A stretch of DNA of 64,000 nt, taken from Naegleria lovaniensis. Its lineage: Eukaryota; Heterolobosea; Eutetramitea; Acrasida; Naegleriidae. The stretch is from positions 372,001 through 436,000 of the forward strand of contig NW_025407836.1 in NCBI RefSeq assembly GCF_003324165.1, read 5' to 3'. The position numbers and the translations under genes were made by a program. The number at the start of each line of letters is the position of its first letter. The first letter of the stretch is position 1. Under the pieces are notes generated by a model that was not told the DNA's origin, searched no databases, and saw only the letters and a list, made by a program, of their open reading frames with translations. Below, piece after piece: positions 33,662 to 44,555 of the stretch.

Positions 33662-34981
33662 TTATTTAAAAGCTTGCAGTCCTGTAATGGCTCGTCCCAA
33701 AATTAAAGCATGAATGTCGTGTGTACCTTCGTAGGTATTGACAGATTCAAGGTTGACAGCATGTCTAATAACATGATATTCATCAGCAATACCATTTCCT
33801 CCCAACATGTCTCTACAAACTCTGGCAATTTCTAAAGCTTTTCCAGCATTATTTCTCTTCAACATGGAAATCATTTCAGGAGCCCACTCTCCTTTTTCCT
33901 TAAGTCTTCCAAGTTGGACACATGATACCAAACCTAAAGTGATTTCTGTGAGCATATCAGCCATCTTCTTTTGGGGCAATTGATTTTGAGCTAATGGTTT
34001 TCCAAATTGTTTTCTGTCAAGTTGATATTGTCTTGCTGTTTCAAAACAAAATTCAGCAGCACCCAAAGCACCCCATGAAATTCCATATCTTGCACTGTTG
34101 AGGCAAGAGAATGGACCACTCAAACCCAATGCCTTTGGAAGCATGTTTTCAACTGGAACATAAACGTCATCCATTGCAATAGATCCAGTAATAGATGCTC
34201 TCAATGACATTTTACCTTCAATTTTTGGTGCAGTAAGACCTTTCATGCCTTTTTCCAAAATGAAACCTCTAATCTTTCCACCCTCTTCCATATTCTTTGC
34301 CCAAACAACGAAAATGTCTGCTATTGGAGAGTTTGTAATCCACATCTTTGAACCATTCAAAATATAGTATTTTCCGCAAGATGATTTCTTTGCTTTTGTT
34401 TCCATACTGCCAGGATCTGATCCATGATTTGGCTCAGTCAAACCGAAACATCCAACAATTTCACCTGTAGCAAGTCTTGGCAAATACTTTTGTTTTTGTT
34501 CCTCACTTCCGAATGTATTGATTGGATGCATGACAAGAGAAGATTGAACAGACATGGCAGAACGATATCCACTGTCCACTCTCTCAACCTCTCTTGCAAC
34601 AAGACCATAACTCACTTGTGATGCTCCAGCGCATCCATATCCTTGAATGGTGATACCCAACATTCCCATCTCTCCCATTTCTCTCAAAATTTCTCGGTCA
34701 AAGAACTCGTTTCGGTTTGCTTCTAAAATTCTTGGCATCAATTTGGATTGACAATAATTACGAGCTTGATCGCGAATTTCCTTCTCCTCTTCGGTTAATA
34801 AACTCTCGACATTGAGTGGGTCCTTCCAATTAAACTCCACCATTTGCTCCTTCTTTTGAACGGAATGAGTAGAGAATTTTCGAGAAATGATGTTGTTGGC
34901 CAAAACTGCTGTACGGACATTCTTGCTGACTCCTTTACTGGTGTGGAGTTGTTGAATGAGAGTTCGTGATGAGGATAGCAT
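33662..34981 (-). CDS. GCDH: Glutaryl-CoA dehydrogenase, mitochondrial
   Basis: A flavoprotein converting glutaryl-CoA to crotonyl-CoA in lysine, hydroxylysine and tryptophan breakdown. I start at the ATG ending at 34981; the 41 in-frame residues upstream begin with GTG. Residues 1-40 (S/R/T-rich, few acids) form a mitochondrial presequence. 439 residues, as in human (438). Family blocks: '[16 protein letters not shown]', '[22 protein letters not shown]', '[12 protein letters not shown]', 'MLGGNGI', and the catalytic glutamate in '[18 protein letters not shown]' (about Glu418). No introns. Electrons go to ETF. Confidence 0.96.
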   Translation of the reverse strand: MLSSSRTLIQQLHTSKGVSKNVRTAVLANNIISRKFSTHSVQKKEQMVEFNWKDPLNVESLLTEEEKEIRDQARNYCQSKLMPRILEANRNEFFDREILREMGEMGMLGITIQGYGCAGASQVSYGLVAREVERVDSGYRSAMSVQSSLVMHPINTFGSEEQKQKYLPRLATGEIVGCFGLTEPNHGSDPGSMETKAKKSSCGKYYILNGSKMWITNSPIADIFVVWAKNMEEGGKIRGFILEKGMKGLTAPKIEGKMSLRASITGSIAMDDVYVPVENMLPKALGLSGPFSCLNSARYGISWGALGAAEFCFETARQYQLDRKQFGKPLAQNQLPQKKMADMLTEITLGLVSCVQLGRLKEKGEWAPEMISMLKRNNAGKALEIARVCRDMLGGNGIADEYHVIRHAVNLESVNTYEGTHDIHALILGRAITGLQAFK

Positions 34982-35228
34982 TGTTGGTGAATTTTTTTGA
35001 TAGGTCTGGGTATTGAGCCGAAATTTACAAATTGCTGCCTGTGAGCCGTTGGCAGGCCTAAGAGGTTCAAGTGGGCAAATAGCCTTCAATCTTGAGACTG
35101 TCACTCACAGCTCAGTCATCTGATAATTAACAGAATTTTTCTTTTTACTATTGAATGAAAATTAGCATATCATACAAGACTGACTCAAATTATAACATTT
35201 GATTCGTCCAAAATTCGAAATTGTTAAA

Positions 35229-35704
35229 TTACACTCGATGGAAATTTACATTAATACCAAGAGCTTTCTCGCATGATGCATGAACGTCCTCTGTTGGCAA
35301 TGTTTCAGTCATATTTGGATCGTTCAAATAATCCTCAAATTCAATATTTTCGTCATCTCCCATTAATACACTCAAGCCAACTTTGTTTGATTCCAAAGAG
35401 GGTAATCTAAGTGATGCTCCGAAAATCTTCTTTTGCATTTCCATGTGCATTGGCATGTGGCTTCCAAAGTTACGAGCCATAACAAAGTATTGTCTTTTGA
35501 GTTCATCCTTTTCAAACTATTAAGAAAATAACAGAATCAAAGATTTAAAATCAATTTGTAAATATTTTTAGGAAAGTCCTGATCCATACGATCATCACAT
35601 ACCTTCCTGAGAACAGTTTCAACTGGATGTACAACGGGCTGAGCCAATCTTTTTGCTCCTGTAGACACGTTTTGCGATGGTGGATCGAGAGGAATTTGAT
35701 TCAT
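35229..35704 (-). CDS. POMP: Proteasome maturation protein POMP/UMP1
   Basis: A short-lived chaperone of 20S proteasome half-mer assembly. Exon 1 (35603-35704) starts MNQIPLDPPSQ after an A-run and contains HPVETVLRK; after an 86-nt intron (35517-35602) exon 2 (35229-35516) continues FEKDELKRQYFVMARNFGSHMPMHMEMQ. The conserved core is 'GASLRLPSLESNKVGLSVLMG' followed by 'IEFEDYLNDPNMTE' (human: FEDILNDPSQSE). 129 residues; human POMP 141. It lies between two mitochondrial acyl-CoA enzymes and diverges from PCCA across 243 bp. Confidence 0.92.
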
Positions 35705-35947
35705 TTTTTGTTGTTTGATAAGAGTTATTTTTGGGCTAATTTGCGAGGTTTTGAGATTAAAAATTTAATTTTCATCAGACATGAAAGTTTTGCCTGGTCA
35801 TCGAAAGGGTATGATGATCGAGTTAATTTGATATCAACCCTCTCAATTTCTCGAAGGTGTGTTTTTAAATTGTAATCTCCGTTTCAATCCGATGATGATG
35901 GTCCAATAGTCAATCAAATTTTCTGTGGAGAGCGAAGTCGTGAAAAA

Positions 35948-38209
35948 ATGAAAAACACACTCGCCAAAATCGTTCGCAACAACAAGCAACTCGCATCAAA
36001 AGCATCATCATACTCGGTGTCTTCTCAACGAGGAGCTTTTCTGACAGCCAGCTCTACTGTCGAATGTACAACCAACGCTCAAAGTTTGAAGCTCCTTAGA
36101 ACACCATCATCATACTCTTACAAGCAATTTTCAACAAGCGTTCCAAAGAATTTTGAAACAACAAGTCATCTCACAGCTCCATCTCAAGAGTCATCAGGCG
36201 AGCAAAAGGAACACTATTTCAACAAAATATTGATCGCAAACAGAGGAGAAATTGCTTGCCGTATCATTAAAACCTGTAGAAAGCTTGGTATCAAAACAGT
36301 CGCTGTTTACAGTGATGCCGATGCAAACAACAAACACGTGAGAATGGCAGATGAGTCTGTTTATATTGGTGGTTCATCTCCAGCTGATTCCTATCTCAGA
36401 GCTGACCGAATTATTGCTGCCATGAAAAAGACTGGCGCCGAAGCTGTCCATCCTGGTTTCGGTTTCTTGTCTGAGAATGCCTCTTTTGCAAAGGCCATTG
36501 AAGAATCTGGTCTAGTTTTTATTGGTCCTCCTTCTTCAGCCATCTCTGCTATGGGTGATAAGATTGAAAGTAAGATTATTGCTGAAAAGGCTAAAGTCAA
36601 TATTATTCCGGGATATCAAGGAGAAGTGCACAGTGCTGATGAGGCCGTTGCAATTGCTGAGAAGATTGGATATCCAGCCATGATCAAAGCTTCAGCTGGT
36701 GGTGGTGGTAAGGGTATGAGAATTGCTTACACTCCAGAAGAGCTCAGAGAAGGCTTCCGATTGAGTCAAGAAGAGGCCATCAGAAATTTTGGCAGTGACA
36801 AGATGTTGATTGAAAGATTTGTTGAAAATCCAAGACACATTGAGATTCAAATTATTTGTGACCAACACGGAAATTATCTTTATTTGCCTGAAAGAGAGTG
36901 TTCTATTCAAAGAAGAAATCAAAAAGTTATTGAAGAGGCTCCATCTTCTGTCATTGATGAACAAACCAGAAAGGCTATGGGTGAGCAAGCAGTTGCTTTG
37001 GCTAAGGAAGTTGGATATTATTCAGCTGGTACTGTAGAAATGTTGATTGATCAAAACAAGAACTTCTACTTCTTGGAAATGAATACACGTTTGCAAGTCG
37101 AGCATCCAATTACAGAATTTATTACTGGAATTGACTTGGTTGAACAAATGATTCGTGTTGCTGCCAAGAAACCATTATTGTTGAAACAAAAGGATATCAA
37201 GATTACCGGCCATGCAACAGAGTGTAGAGTGTATGCTGAAGATCCAATGCATAACTTTGCTCCTTCTGTTGGTACATTACACACATACATTGAACCTAAG
37301 GATGATGAAGGAAGAACTAGAGTTGATTCTGGTATTTTGGAAGGCTCTGAAATTTCTGTCTTCTATGATCCAATGATCAGCAAGCTCATTACTTACGGAA
37401 AGGACAGAATTGATTCTATTAACAGAATGGTGGAAGCACTTGACATTTATGTTATTCAAGGAGTTCGTCACAACATTTCATTGCTCCGTGACATTTTAGT
37501 TACTGAGGATTACAGGAAGGGTAATATTACAACTAAATTCATTCCAAAGCATTATCCTGAAGGATTCAAGGGAATCAAGCTCACTTCTGACCAAAAGGGC
37601 TCTCTCATTGCTTCCGTTGGTTTAATGGAGTACATTTCATCAAGAAGAGATTTCCAAGTTACTGGTCAATTACCAAGAGCTCAGGCACCAAAGACAACCG
37701 AACTTGTCGTTAATATTGACAAGGAATCTTATCCTGTTGCTATTACACAAGAGAAGGGCAAGTATATCGTTGAGCTCAAGAACCAACTTTATGTTGCCAA
37801 AACAAATTGGGTTTATGGTACTCCAATCTTCCGTGCTGTTCTCAATGACACCAATTCAGTCATTGTTCAAGTTGGTGAAAGAAAGGGTACTTCACAAAAG
37901 GTCAGCTTTATGGGCACTGAATTCAAATTTGAAGTTAGAACACCAAAAGAACAAGAATTACATAAGCACATGCCTGTCATTATTCCACCAGATCTTTCCA
38001 AGATGTTAATTGCTCCAATGCCTGGTGCCATTGTTTCTGTTTCTGTCAAGCCAGGTCAAAAGGTTGTGGCAAACCAAGAATTGGTTGTAATGGAGGCCAT
38101 GAAAATGCAAAACGTTCTAAGAGCAGCAGGTGAAGGTGTTGTCAAGTCGGTAAATGTCAAACCAGGAGACATTGTTGGCAATGAAGCTATTCTTGTTGAA
38201 TTTGAGTAA
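35948..38209 (+). CDS. PCCA: Propionyl-CoA carboxylase alpha subunit, mitochondrial
   Basis: Biotin-dependent carboxylation of propionyl-CoA to methylmalonyl-CoA with the beta subunit, in odd-chain fatty-acid and Val/Ile/Met/Thr breakdown. ATG after CGTGAAAAA; 753 residues, one exon. Residues 1-85 are an S/K/T-rich presequence region. The biotin carboxylase domain starts 'FNKILIANRGEIACRII', with the ATP loop 'SAGGGGKGMRIA' and 'FLEMNTRLQVEHPITE'. 'RVDSGILEGSEISVFYDPMISKL' and the middle BT-type region fit PCCA better than MCCC1. The biotinyl domain near the end has 'VVMEAMKMQN' with Lys719 as the biotin site. No neighbouring beta subunit in the window. Confidence 0.94.
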   Translation: MKNTLAKIVRNNKQLASKASSYSVSSQRGAFLTASSTVECTTNAQSLKLLRTPSSYSYKQFSTSVPKNFETTSHLTAPSQESSGEQKEHYFNKILIANRGEIACRIIKTCRKLGIKTVAVYSDADANNKHVRMADESVYIGGSSPADSYLRADRIIAAMKKTGAEAVHPGFGFLSENASFAKAIEESGLVFIGPPSSAISAMGDKIESKIIAEKAKVNIIPGYQGEVHSADEAVAIAEKIGYPAMIKASAGGGGKGMRIAYTPEELREGFRLSQEEAIRNFGSDKMLIERFVENPRHIEIQIICDQHGNYLYLPERECSIQRRNQKVIEEAPSSVIDEQTRKAMGEQAVALAKEVGYYSAGTVEMLIDQNKNFYFLEMNTRLQVEHPITEFITGIDLVEQMIRVAAKKPLLLKQKDIKITGHATECRVYAEDPMHNFAPSVGTLHTYIEPKDDEGRTRVDSGILEGSEISVFYDPMISKLITYGKDRIDSINRMVEALDIYVIQGVRHNISLLRDILVTEDYRKGNITTKFIPKHYPEGFKGIKLTSDQKGSLIASVGLMEYISSRRDFQVTGQLPRAQAPKTTELVVNIDKESYPVAITQEKGKYIVELKNQLYVAKTNWVYGTPIFRAVLNDTNSVIVQVGERKGTSQKVSFMGTEFKFEVRTPKEQELHKHMPVIIPPDLSKMLIAPMPGAIVSVSVKPGQKVVANQELVVMEAMKMQNVLRAAGEGVVKSVNVKPGDIVGNEAILVEFE

Positions 38210-38273
38210 GCTGTGGAATTAAATTGCAATTTTGATAAGGTTTTATTATTAAATTATTTATTAATTCAAAAAA

Positions 38274-39409
38274 ATGGCTGCTCAACTGTTGCGCTTGTCG
38301 GAAGAAAATTTAACTGATGATCTGTATTTTGAAATTATTTCGTTTTTAGAAATTTCCGATGTTTTCAATTTATTGATAACAAGCAAGAAAACAAGGCTTT
38401 GCCAAGCAGCATTTCGAGATCATAACGTATGGAAATCATTTTACGCGTCCACCGTAGAGCGCATCGTCAAGTTGACAAAACGTTACACTCAATATTTACA
38501 AGTCACAAACAATTATCGTCAATCAATTCTTTCATTATTGAATGAAATCAATGAACACGCAGAACAAAATTCAAAGGAGCTCACTAAAAAACTTTTGGAG
38601 CTTCCCGAAGCAGCGTCCATGAACTTCTATCCCTTTATCAATCCTGAGGAATTATTGGACTTACCCCCGACAGTCCCTCAAAACATCTCTCATTCCATGA
38701 ATGGTGGCTCTATTTCTGTGGCATTTCTAGGTCCTCAAAATATTGGAAAAACTTGTCTTTTCATTACACTTCACACTCAGAGATTTCCCGAAGATTATAT
38801 TCCAACTGTAATGGATGATCACGATGAAGTTATTGGCTACCGTGGCATGAATGTGACTTTATATTGGAGGTAAGCATGAAAAAAGATGATGATTCATAGT
38901 TTTGTGCTGCATTGTTATCATCACACATGTTTATTGTTGATACATACTCATGACATAATGAAATACTCAGAGATACTAAGGATGATGACGGATTCGATAA
39001 CAGATTTAGACCAAGACAACTTGCCATATTGAGCAGTGATGTAATTTTTATATGCTTTGATTGTTCAAAACCTCACACATTAATAGATGAAACTCGAAAA
39101 CTGGTGATTGAGTGCAATCATCTTCGTCCAGGAGCTCCCATTGTATTAGTTTCAACAAAAATTGAATTACGTAATGATACAAGTACACTCCACTCTCTCA
39201 GATACAATAACACACACCCTCCTTGCAAGCCAATCACTAAAGAACAGGGACTGTTGATGGCAAAGAAAATGGGTTGTTTCTCCTATATTGAAACGAGTGC
39301 TAAATCTGGTATTGGCTTAAAAGAAATTCGTGTGGCCATCATTGAAGCGTATATGAGTTGGTTACAAAGACAAGAAGTCATGAAAAAGAAAAAGTGCCAA
39401 ATTCAATAG
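38274..39409 (+). CDS. F-box protein fused to a degenerate Rho-like GTPase domain
   Basis: Exons 38274-38869 and 38971-39409; intron 101 nt; 344 residues, ATG after an A-run. An F-box lies at about residues 8-57 ('LTDDLYFEIISFLEISDVFNLLITSKKTRL...HNVWKSFY'). A Ras-fold domain starts near residue 147: P-loop GPQNIGKT (153-160), 'YIPTVMDDHDE' like Rho switch I (YVPTVFDNY), 'FRPRQLAILSSDVIFICFD' like 'RLRPLSYPQTDVFLICF', 'VSTKIELRND' at G4, 'ETSAKSGIGLKEI' at G5. Missing or changed: the G3 DTAGQE is DTKDDD, so the catalytic Gln61 equivalent is absent, and G4 TKxD is TKIE. No CaaX box. It may be a nucleotide-locked or non-hydrolysing adaptor to an SCF ligase. Confidence 0.85.
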
Positions 39410-39467
39410 AGCTCTCCAATTATTTAGGGAGGTGAAATTGGAAGTTGGGAGAATCATTAAGGAAAAA

Positions 39468-40273
39468 ATGGGAAATTATTTCAAAGTAAACAGTTCTACA
39501 AAGCCTGAAATTCCAAAACTTCCGAAAGAGTTGCTGGAAGAGCTAGAGAAGAGGTAAGACCATGCCCCAATACATATAATACAAGTAATGAGTGGATCAT
39601 ATTTGCAACGATGAAGTGTATATTTTGATGTCAATGAGATTGAGGAGTGAGTATTGATGCACTGCGTATTGCGGAGTATCCGAATAATGATGAACCCAAC
39701 TGAATCGTTGAACAAGACATTACAAGTTTTTTTGTACCGAGTTTAATGCTCGGATCGATCAGTTTGTGAATGCTTCACAGGTTACGAACATTGCTGCTCT
39801 TCGGTTTAATCCTTTCAAAAAGACTATTGTTGAATTATTTTGCTGTAAGTGGAGGAATCTCTTGATGAGCAAATTCATCATGTACTTTCTCATGTTGATT
39901 GATGGTTGTAGCCGATCCCGAATCAGGTGCCATGACATTTAGAGATTTCCTCGATATGTGTTCTGTATTTTCTCCAAAGGCACCCAGAGAAGCCAAAATT
40001 ATTGTGATCTTTATGATCTTTACTGCAACCTCTAAGGACAATTTATTGAGGCAGTCCGACATTGAAAATGTCATTGGAAGACTTGTAGGTGATAACATGA
40101 AAACAACTATCGATGTAAAAGATAAGAAGGAAATCTCATCAATATCCGGCGCAGCTGCCTGTGTCATGAAAGAGGCAGATTTAGATGATAGCGGAGAGAT
40201 TTCATACAAGGAATTTCAACGATTGTGCATGCAATTCCGAGAATTTGATAATTATGTGTTTACTGTGGTTTAA
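39468..40273 (+). CDS. CIB-like EF-hand protein, myristoylatable
   Basis: Exons 39468-39553, 39617-39646, 39717-39844 and 39912-40273; introns 63, 70 and 67 nt; 201 residues. The start MGNYFKVNSS has Gly2 and fits N-myristoylation. 'KELLEELEKS', 'FDVNEIEEHYKFF', 'LRFNPFKKTIVELF' and 'GAMTFRDFLDMCSVF' follow the order of calcium- and integrin-binding (CIB) proteins. EF-hand 4 is canonical (DLDDSGEISYKE). EF-hand 3 has lost its acidic ligands (TATSKDNLLRQS). The end 'FREFDNYVFTVV' matches the CIB tail. CIB proteins are regulatory calcium sensors, with CIB2/3 tied to sensory cilia in animals; the partner here is unknown. Confidence 0.8.
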
Positions 40274-40423
40274 CATGAAAGAATTGTACACTTCTATTAT
40301 TTTGAATTTGATCGGTCGATGTCAGTTGAATCATATATCCTCTGAATTAGTTTCATGAAAAAGCGCATAAAATTTACAGCTTTCAAAAGACGTTAACGGT
40401 CACTCGTCCTAAATTTAAAAAAA

Positions 40424-42476
40424 ATGTGGTCAAAAAGTAAGTGCAGAGAAACATTCCAAAGACTCAATTTATGATCCCGATATAGTTGTCAGAGGAAAAT
40501 CCAAAAGGAATGAAGACATGGTCGACGATGCTCGAGGAGAAGTGTTCGGAAAAGATCTTAGAGAACGAATAGAGTTTGAGCGAAAACTCTATCAAGATCC
40601 TTCCATAATGATTCCGTCGTTGGTTGTTTACTTGGTTGATTTCATTCGGAATGCTCAGCCAAGACAGGGTGTTTTTAGGGAAGTGGGAAGTGTTGCCACG
40701 GTTTCCAACTACAGAATGAAAATAAATGATTATGGACTCAGTAAGTATTGTTGCATTTCGTTGTGAGCGATTTGTTAATATGAATGATGACAAGAACCTG
40801 TCGATTATAAAACCATGTTCAAACATGATTTGACCGTGAATGATGCAAGTTCCATTCTAAAGTCATATTTTAGGTATGTTACTCAAAGATATCCATACTG
40901 ACAGTTTTACTCGCAATTAAGGTATTTACCAGAGCCTCTTGTCACTTTTAATGGATATGACAGATTAGTAGTCATTGGGCGTAAGTATTGCAAATGTTGA
41001 AATTGAGGATAAATGAAAAATGTGTGTAAAACCTCAGAGAACGACATGGATGAAAAAACCAGAGTAGCAAAGTTAAAAACTATGGTTGAAGGTCTTCCAA
41101 CCATCAATTACGAGACATTACGATATCTGATGGATTTACTGCATTTCATTGCCACTCGTGGAGTGTACAGCATGGACGCCAACAATCTTGCTGTGTGCCT
41201 AAATCCAAGTATTTGTTTTGCTAAAAACAAGGAAGGAGCGGAATCTTTTTTGAATTTAAACTTTATCATTACTTCACTGAGTTGCATGATCAAAAATTAC
41301 CCTTCAATATTCGATTTCGATCCCAAAGAGAGCGACTCACCACCTTCTCCCAGAGTGGTTATTGAACCTAAACAACCTTCATATGTGGAACCTCCAGTGT
41401 CTCCTGTGAAATCAGTGACACCAATTTCTCCAAAACCTAGCGCTGTTACAGAAGAAAAAGACGACCTACAAGACAGTATTCAAAAAGAACTCGATCGACT
41501 CGACTCGAGGATTAATTACCAAGAAACAGAGGAGGAATTAGAGAGAGATATTAGGAAAAATGGGAGAACGGATGATTATGGATTGCATTCTATTCCAACC
41601 ACGTTTTTGGATAAAAAATTTTTACATGCTGACATGTTTCAAGAGATTGAGACTGCAGAGTCCTCAGACACCATTGGTGAGCTTGAAGAGGACGAGTTGG
41701 AAAAACAAAAGAAATTCCATCTATCATTATCAAAAATTATTAGTCCAAATACTTCTGCCTCTGCTTCTAAAGAAGATCGGTCTCCCAGTTATCAGCATTT
41801 AATGGATCTCATAACACAGCTGCAAAATGAAAATCATGCATTAAGGAGACAACAACAAGAGATTCGTACTACCTTAGAAAATATAAGCCAATCCTCCAAT
41901 ACTAATAATCCCCCATCAAAAGTGCAAGAGGATATGGAGAAAATTCGATGTTTGGCAAATCATGAGCTTCAACAATTGCGGAAATACATTTACAATGTTG
42001 AAGAACAAACGATCGAAGAGCTGAAAAGCATGTGGGTCAAAATGGACACTTTAGAGGAGAGTACGAAACTGGTTCAAACACAACAGGAGCAAGGTTCTCA
42101 CACCAAAGCTGTTGGAAACATGGTGGAAGAAATGAAATTGTTAAGGCACGAGATCAGAGACTTGTATGGCGGATTTGGAGAGCTGAACGAGCGAATGAAA
42201 CATTTCGAAATTGATATTCGAGATGTGAATTCGAGAATTGATGAAGTAATCAAAGAGCAGAGATTCATCAAAATCAAGCAAGAATATGACATGGAGCATG
42301 TCAAAAAACTGTGTGAAGAATCTAGCTCAAGGATAAGGCAAATGAGTCTGGAAATATCCACACTACGTTCAAGAGTCGATGCTAAAACTATTACCACTAC
42401 CACAAAACCTTCCAGTCCATACAGCTCGTTAACAACGTCTTTACCCTCCACAATCACATCGAAATATATATTATAG
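40424..42476 (+). CDS. RhoGAP-domain protein with coiled coils
   Basis: Exons 40424-40436 (13 nt), 40486-40740, 40795-40873, 40922-40980 and 41038-42476; introns 49, 54, 48 and 57 nt; 614 residues, in frame throughout. The RhoGAP domain (about 25-215) has 'GVFREVGS' with the arginine finger near residue 69, 'YLPEPLVTF', 'NYETLRYLMDLLHFIA' and 'MDANNLAVCLNPSICF'. A P/S/V-rich linker and an acidic region follow, then two coiled-coil stretches (about 395-560) and an S/T-rich end. It should stimulate GTP hydrolysis by Rho/Rac proteins, so actin control is likely. Stops are 29 bp from those of the convergent photolyase-family gene. Confidence 0.88.
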
Positions 42477-42505
42477 CTGTAATGACAGCAGCTTTTAGAG
42501 TTGCA

Positions 42506-44300
42506 CTATTTTCGTTTCTTATTCGCTGAATTCTCTCCTTTTTCGAACTTTCTTTTAAGTGCAGATGGGAGCTCAACAGAGCAAGCTAGATTATCCTTAC
42601 TTGAATAATGGTTTGGAAGTTTGAGGAGCCTCTTTTCATTTTCCCTTAATAAAAGGTAAGGCAAATGAATGGAATCTTGTGAAACTTCAGAAAGCTCTGG
42701 TATCCATTGCTTGACGTATTTTCCTTCCTTGTCATGATCCATACCTTGCTTGATTGGATTGAAATATCGAGGTCTAAAATCACATCCCACACCTGCAACC
42801 CAACACCAATTACCAACATTAGATGCTGGATCAAAGTCAATGAGATTACGTTCAAAATATTCTGCTCCCAATCTCCAATCAATTTTCATGTCTTTGACCA
42901 AAAAACTTGCCACAACCATTCTACCTCTGTTGTTCATAAATCCGGTATGCAATAATTCTTTCATACAGGCGTCAACAAACGGATAGCCCGTATTTCCTTG
43001 GCACCATGCTTGAAATTTCACATTCTTATATCCATCCTTTGGAATTTTCCATTCATATTCTAATTGTTTTGATGGCTGCAAAGCCTTTTTGAAAAAGAAA
43101 GATCGTCCCATCTTCCAAGCCAACATTTTAAAGTAATCTCTCCACAAAAGTTCGTTAATTAATACAGAGCCGGAAGTTTTTTCATCGTTCTTACTTGTTT
43201 TCTTTTTAATCTCATGATAGATATATCTTGCACTGATGCACCCTAAAGCCAACCACGGAGAAAGTTTTGTACTATAGTCTCCAAGATTGTCGTTTCTCGT
43301 TGAGGAATAGTTTTTCAGGTGCTTGTCGAGGTAGGATTTACATCTGTCCAATGCTGAGTCTTCTCCTCCTTCAAATTTGAGGACACTTCTTTCGTCTTGC
43401 TTAATCTCTGATAGAAATTGTTGTTGAGACATTTGTGGAAATAAACGAGCTTTCATAAAAGAGTCGACATTGTGAAACTCGTCTCGATGAATCAAATTGA
43501 GATGCGAATTATCTTTCAAATTCGTCTCGATTTCTTCTGAAGAAAGTAAGAAATCTCTAAAACCGTCCTCCATTCCAAAGACTTTTCGAATTACATCCTT
43601 ATTTTCTTCAATCTTTTTCTCAATCTTTTTTCTAAATGCAGAAAATGTCTGAAATAGAGATCAGTAATGGTGGTTTGCATACAAATGACTGCACAGAACG
43701 AAATCTTTTCATACATACCTTTGGAATATCTTGTGGAAGGTGTTCATAAGGAAGATCCTGTCCATGGACAAGACAATTACTCCAAGTCCAATTTAACTTG
43801 ACTTTGAGGTCCTTACAAGCATTCTCAATTTCCTTCTCAACTTCTTTTTCAAAGGTGCAAAATTCGCGATTCATAAACAAGTCCGTCATATTAAATCTCT
43901 GAACCAGCTCTGTTGTAAAATGGCGAACGTTCTCATAGGAATAGGTGTGTGTTCTTGATTTTTCATCATCAAGATGGACATTTGTTTGAAAGGGTAAAAT
44001 ACTTAGCATCATCTTGCCTTGTAAATTTGCAAACAAGTTCTGAACACTCTCGACTAAGAATTTACATCGGCGAGGACCACACGATTCCTCCAATTGAGAA
44101 AGAGTGTAGGGAGCTTTCTGAGTCGTGAGGGATTGATCAAACACATACAGACATAAGATTTTCTTTTGTTCGGATTTGGCGAGTTCAACAGCTTTGAATA
44201 AGGCTTCATTATCATGAATACGTAAATCGTTTCGGAACCATAAGCCAATGACTTTGGTTCTATGAGAACCTGCTTTAGCACTCGACAAGGATTGAAGCAT
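42506..44300 (-). CDS. cry-DASH: Cryptochrome-DASH / photolyase-family flavoprotein
   Basis: Exons 43719-44300 and 42506-43648; intron 70 nt; 574 residues from the ATG ending at 44300 (ACAAA before it). The alpha/beta antenna domain begins 'KVIGLWFRNDLRIHDNEALFKA'. The FAD domain contains 'STKLSPWLALGCISARYIYHEI', 'LLWRDYFKMLAWKMG', 'WCQGNTGYPFVDACMKELLHTGFMNNRGRMV' (start shown only in part as key words), and 'DFDPASNVGNWCWVAGVG' then 'RYFNPIKQG', the DASH-type ending. DASH proteins bind FAD and a folate and repair pyrimidine dimers mainly in single-stranded DNA. A lysine-rich tail (ANKKRK) suggests nuclear entry; no organelle presequence is obvious. Confidence 0.9.
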
Positions 44301-44555
44301 TTTGTTTTTGGGGATCCAACATCGGTTCAATCATTCATATTGAAATTACTATTTTGAACCTCAATTATGGATCGTTCAAGTCCACGCTTGTACTTCCCGC
44401 ACCATCACGTTTGTTGGAAATTAAAATGTAATTCAAAACTTTGTTTGTTTTAAATTGGACGAACGATGAGAGCCTAGTGGTATCACGACTTGCGTGAATG
44501 GCTCGTTACGATTTTCTTATTGTGAGAAACGATTATCTCAAAAAAATCGAACACC

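Noticed and set aside
34981-35104. Extended N-terminus for GCDH
   Set aside because: The longer frame begins at GTG; the ATG ending at 34981 gives the family's usual length and a mitochondrial presequence.
44470-44520. A-box-like CCTAGTGGTATC with a weak B-box-like GTTACGATT
   Set aside because: Spacing of about 30 nt is too short for a tRNA and stems do not pair.
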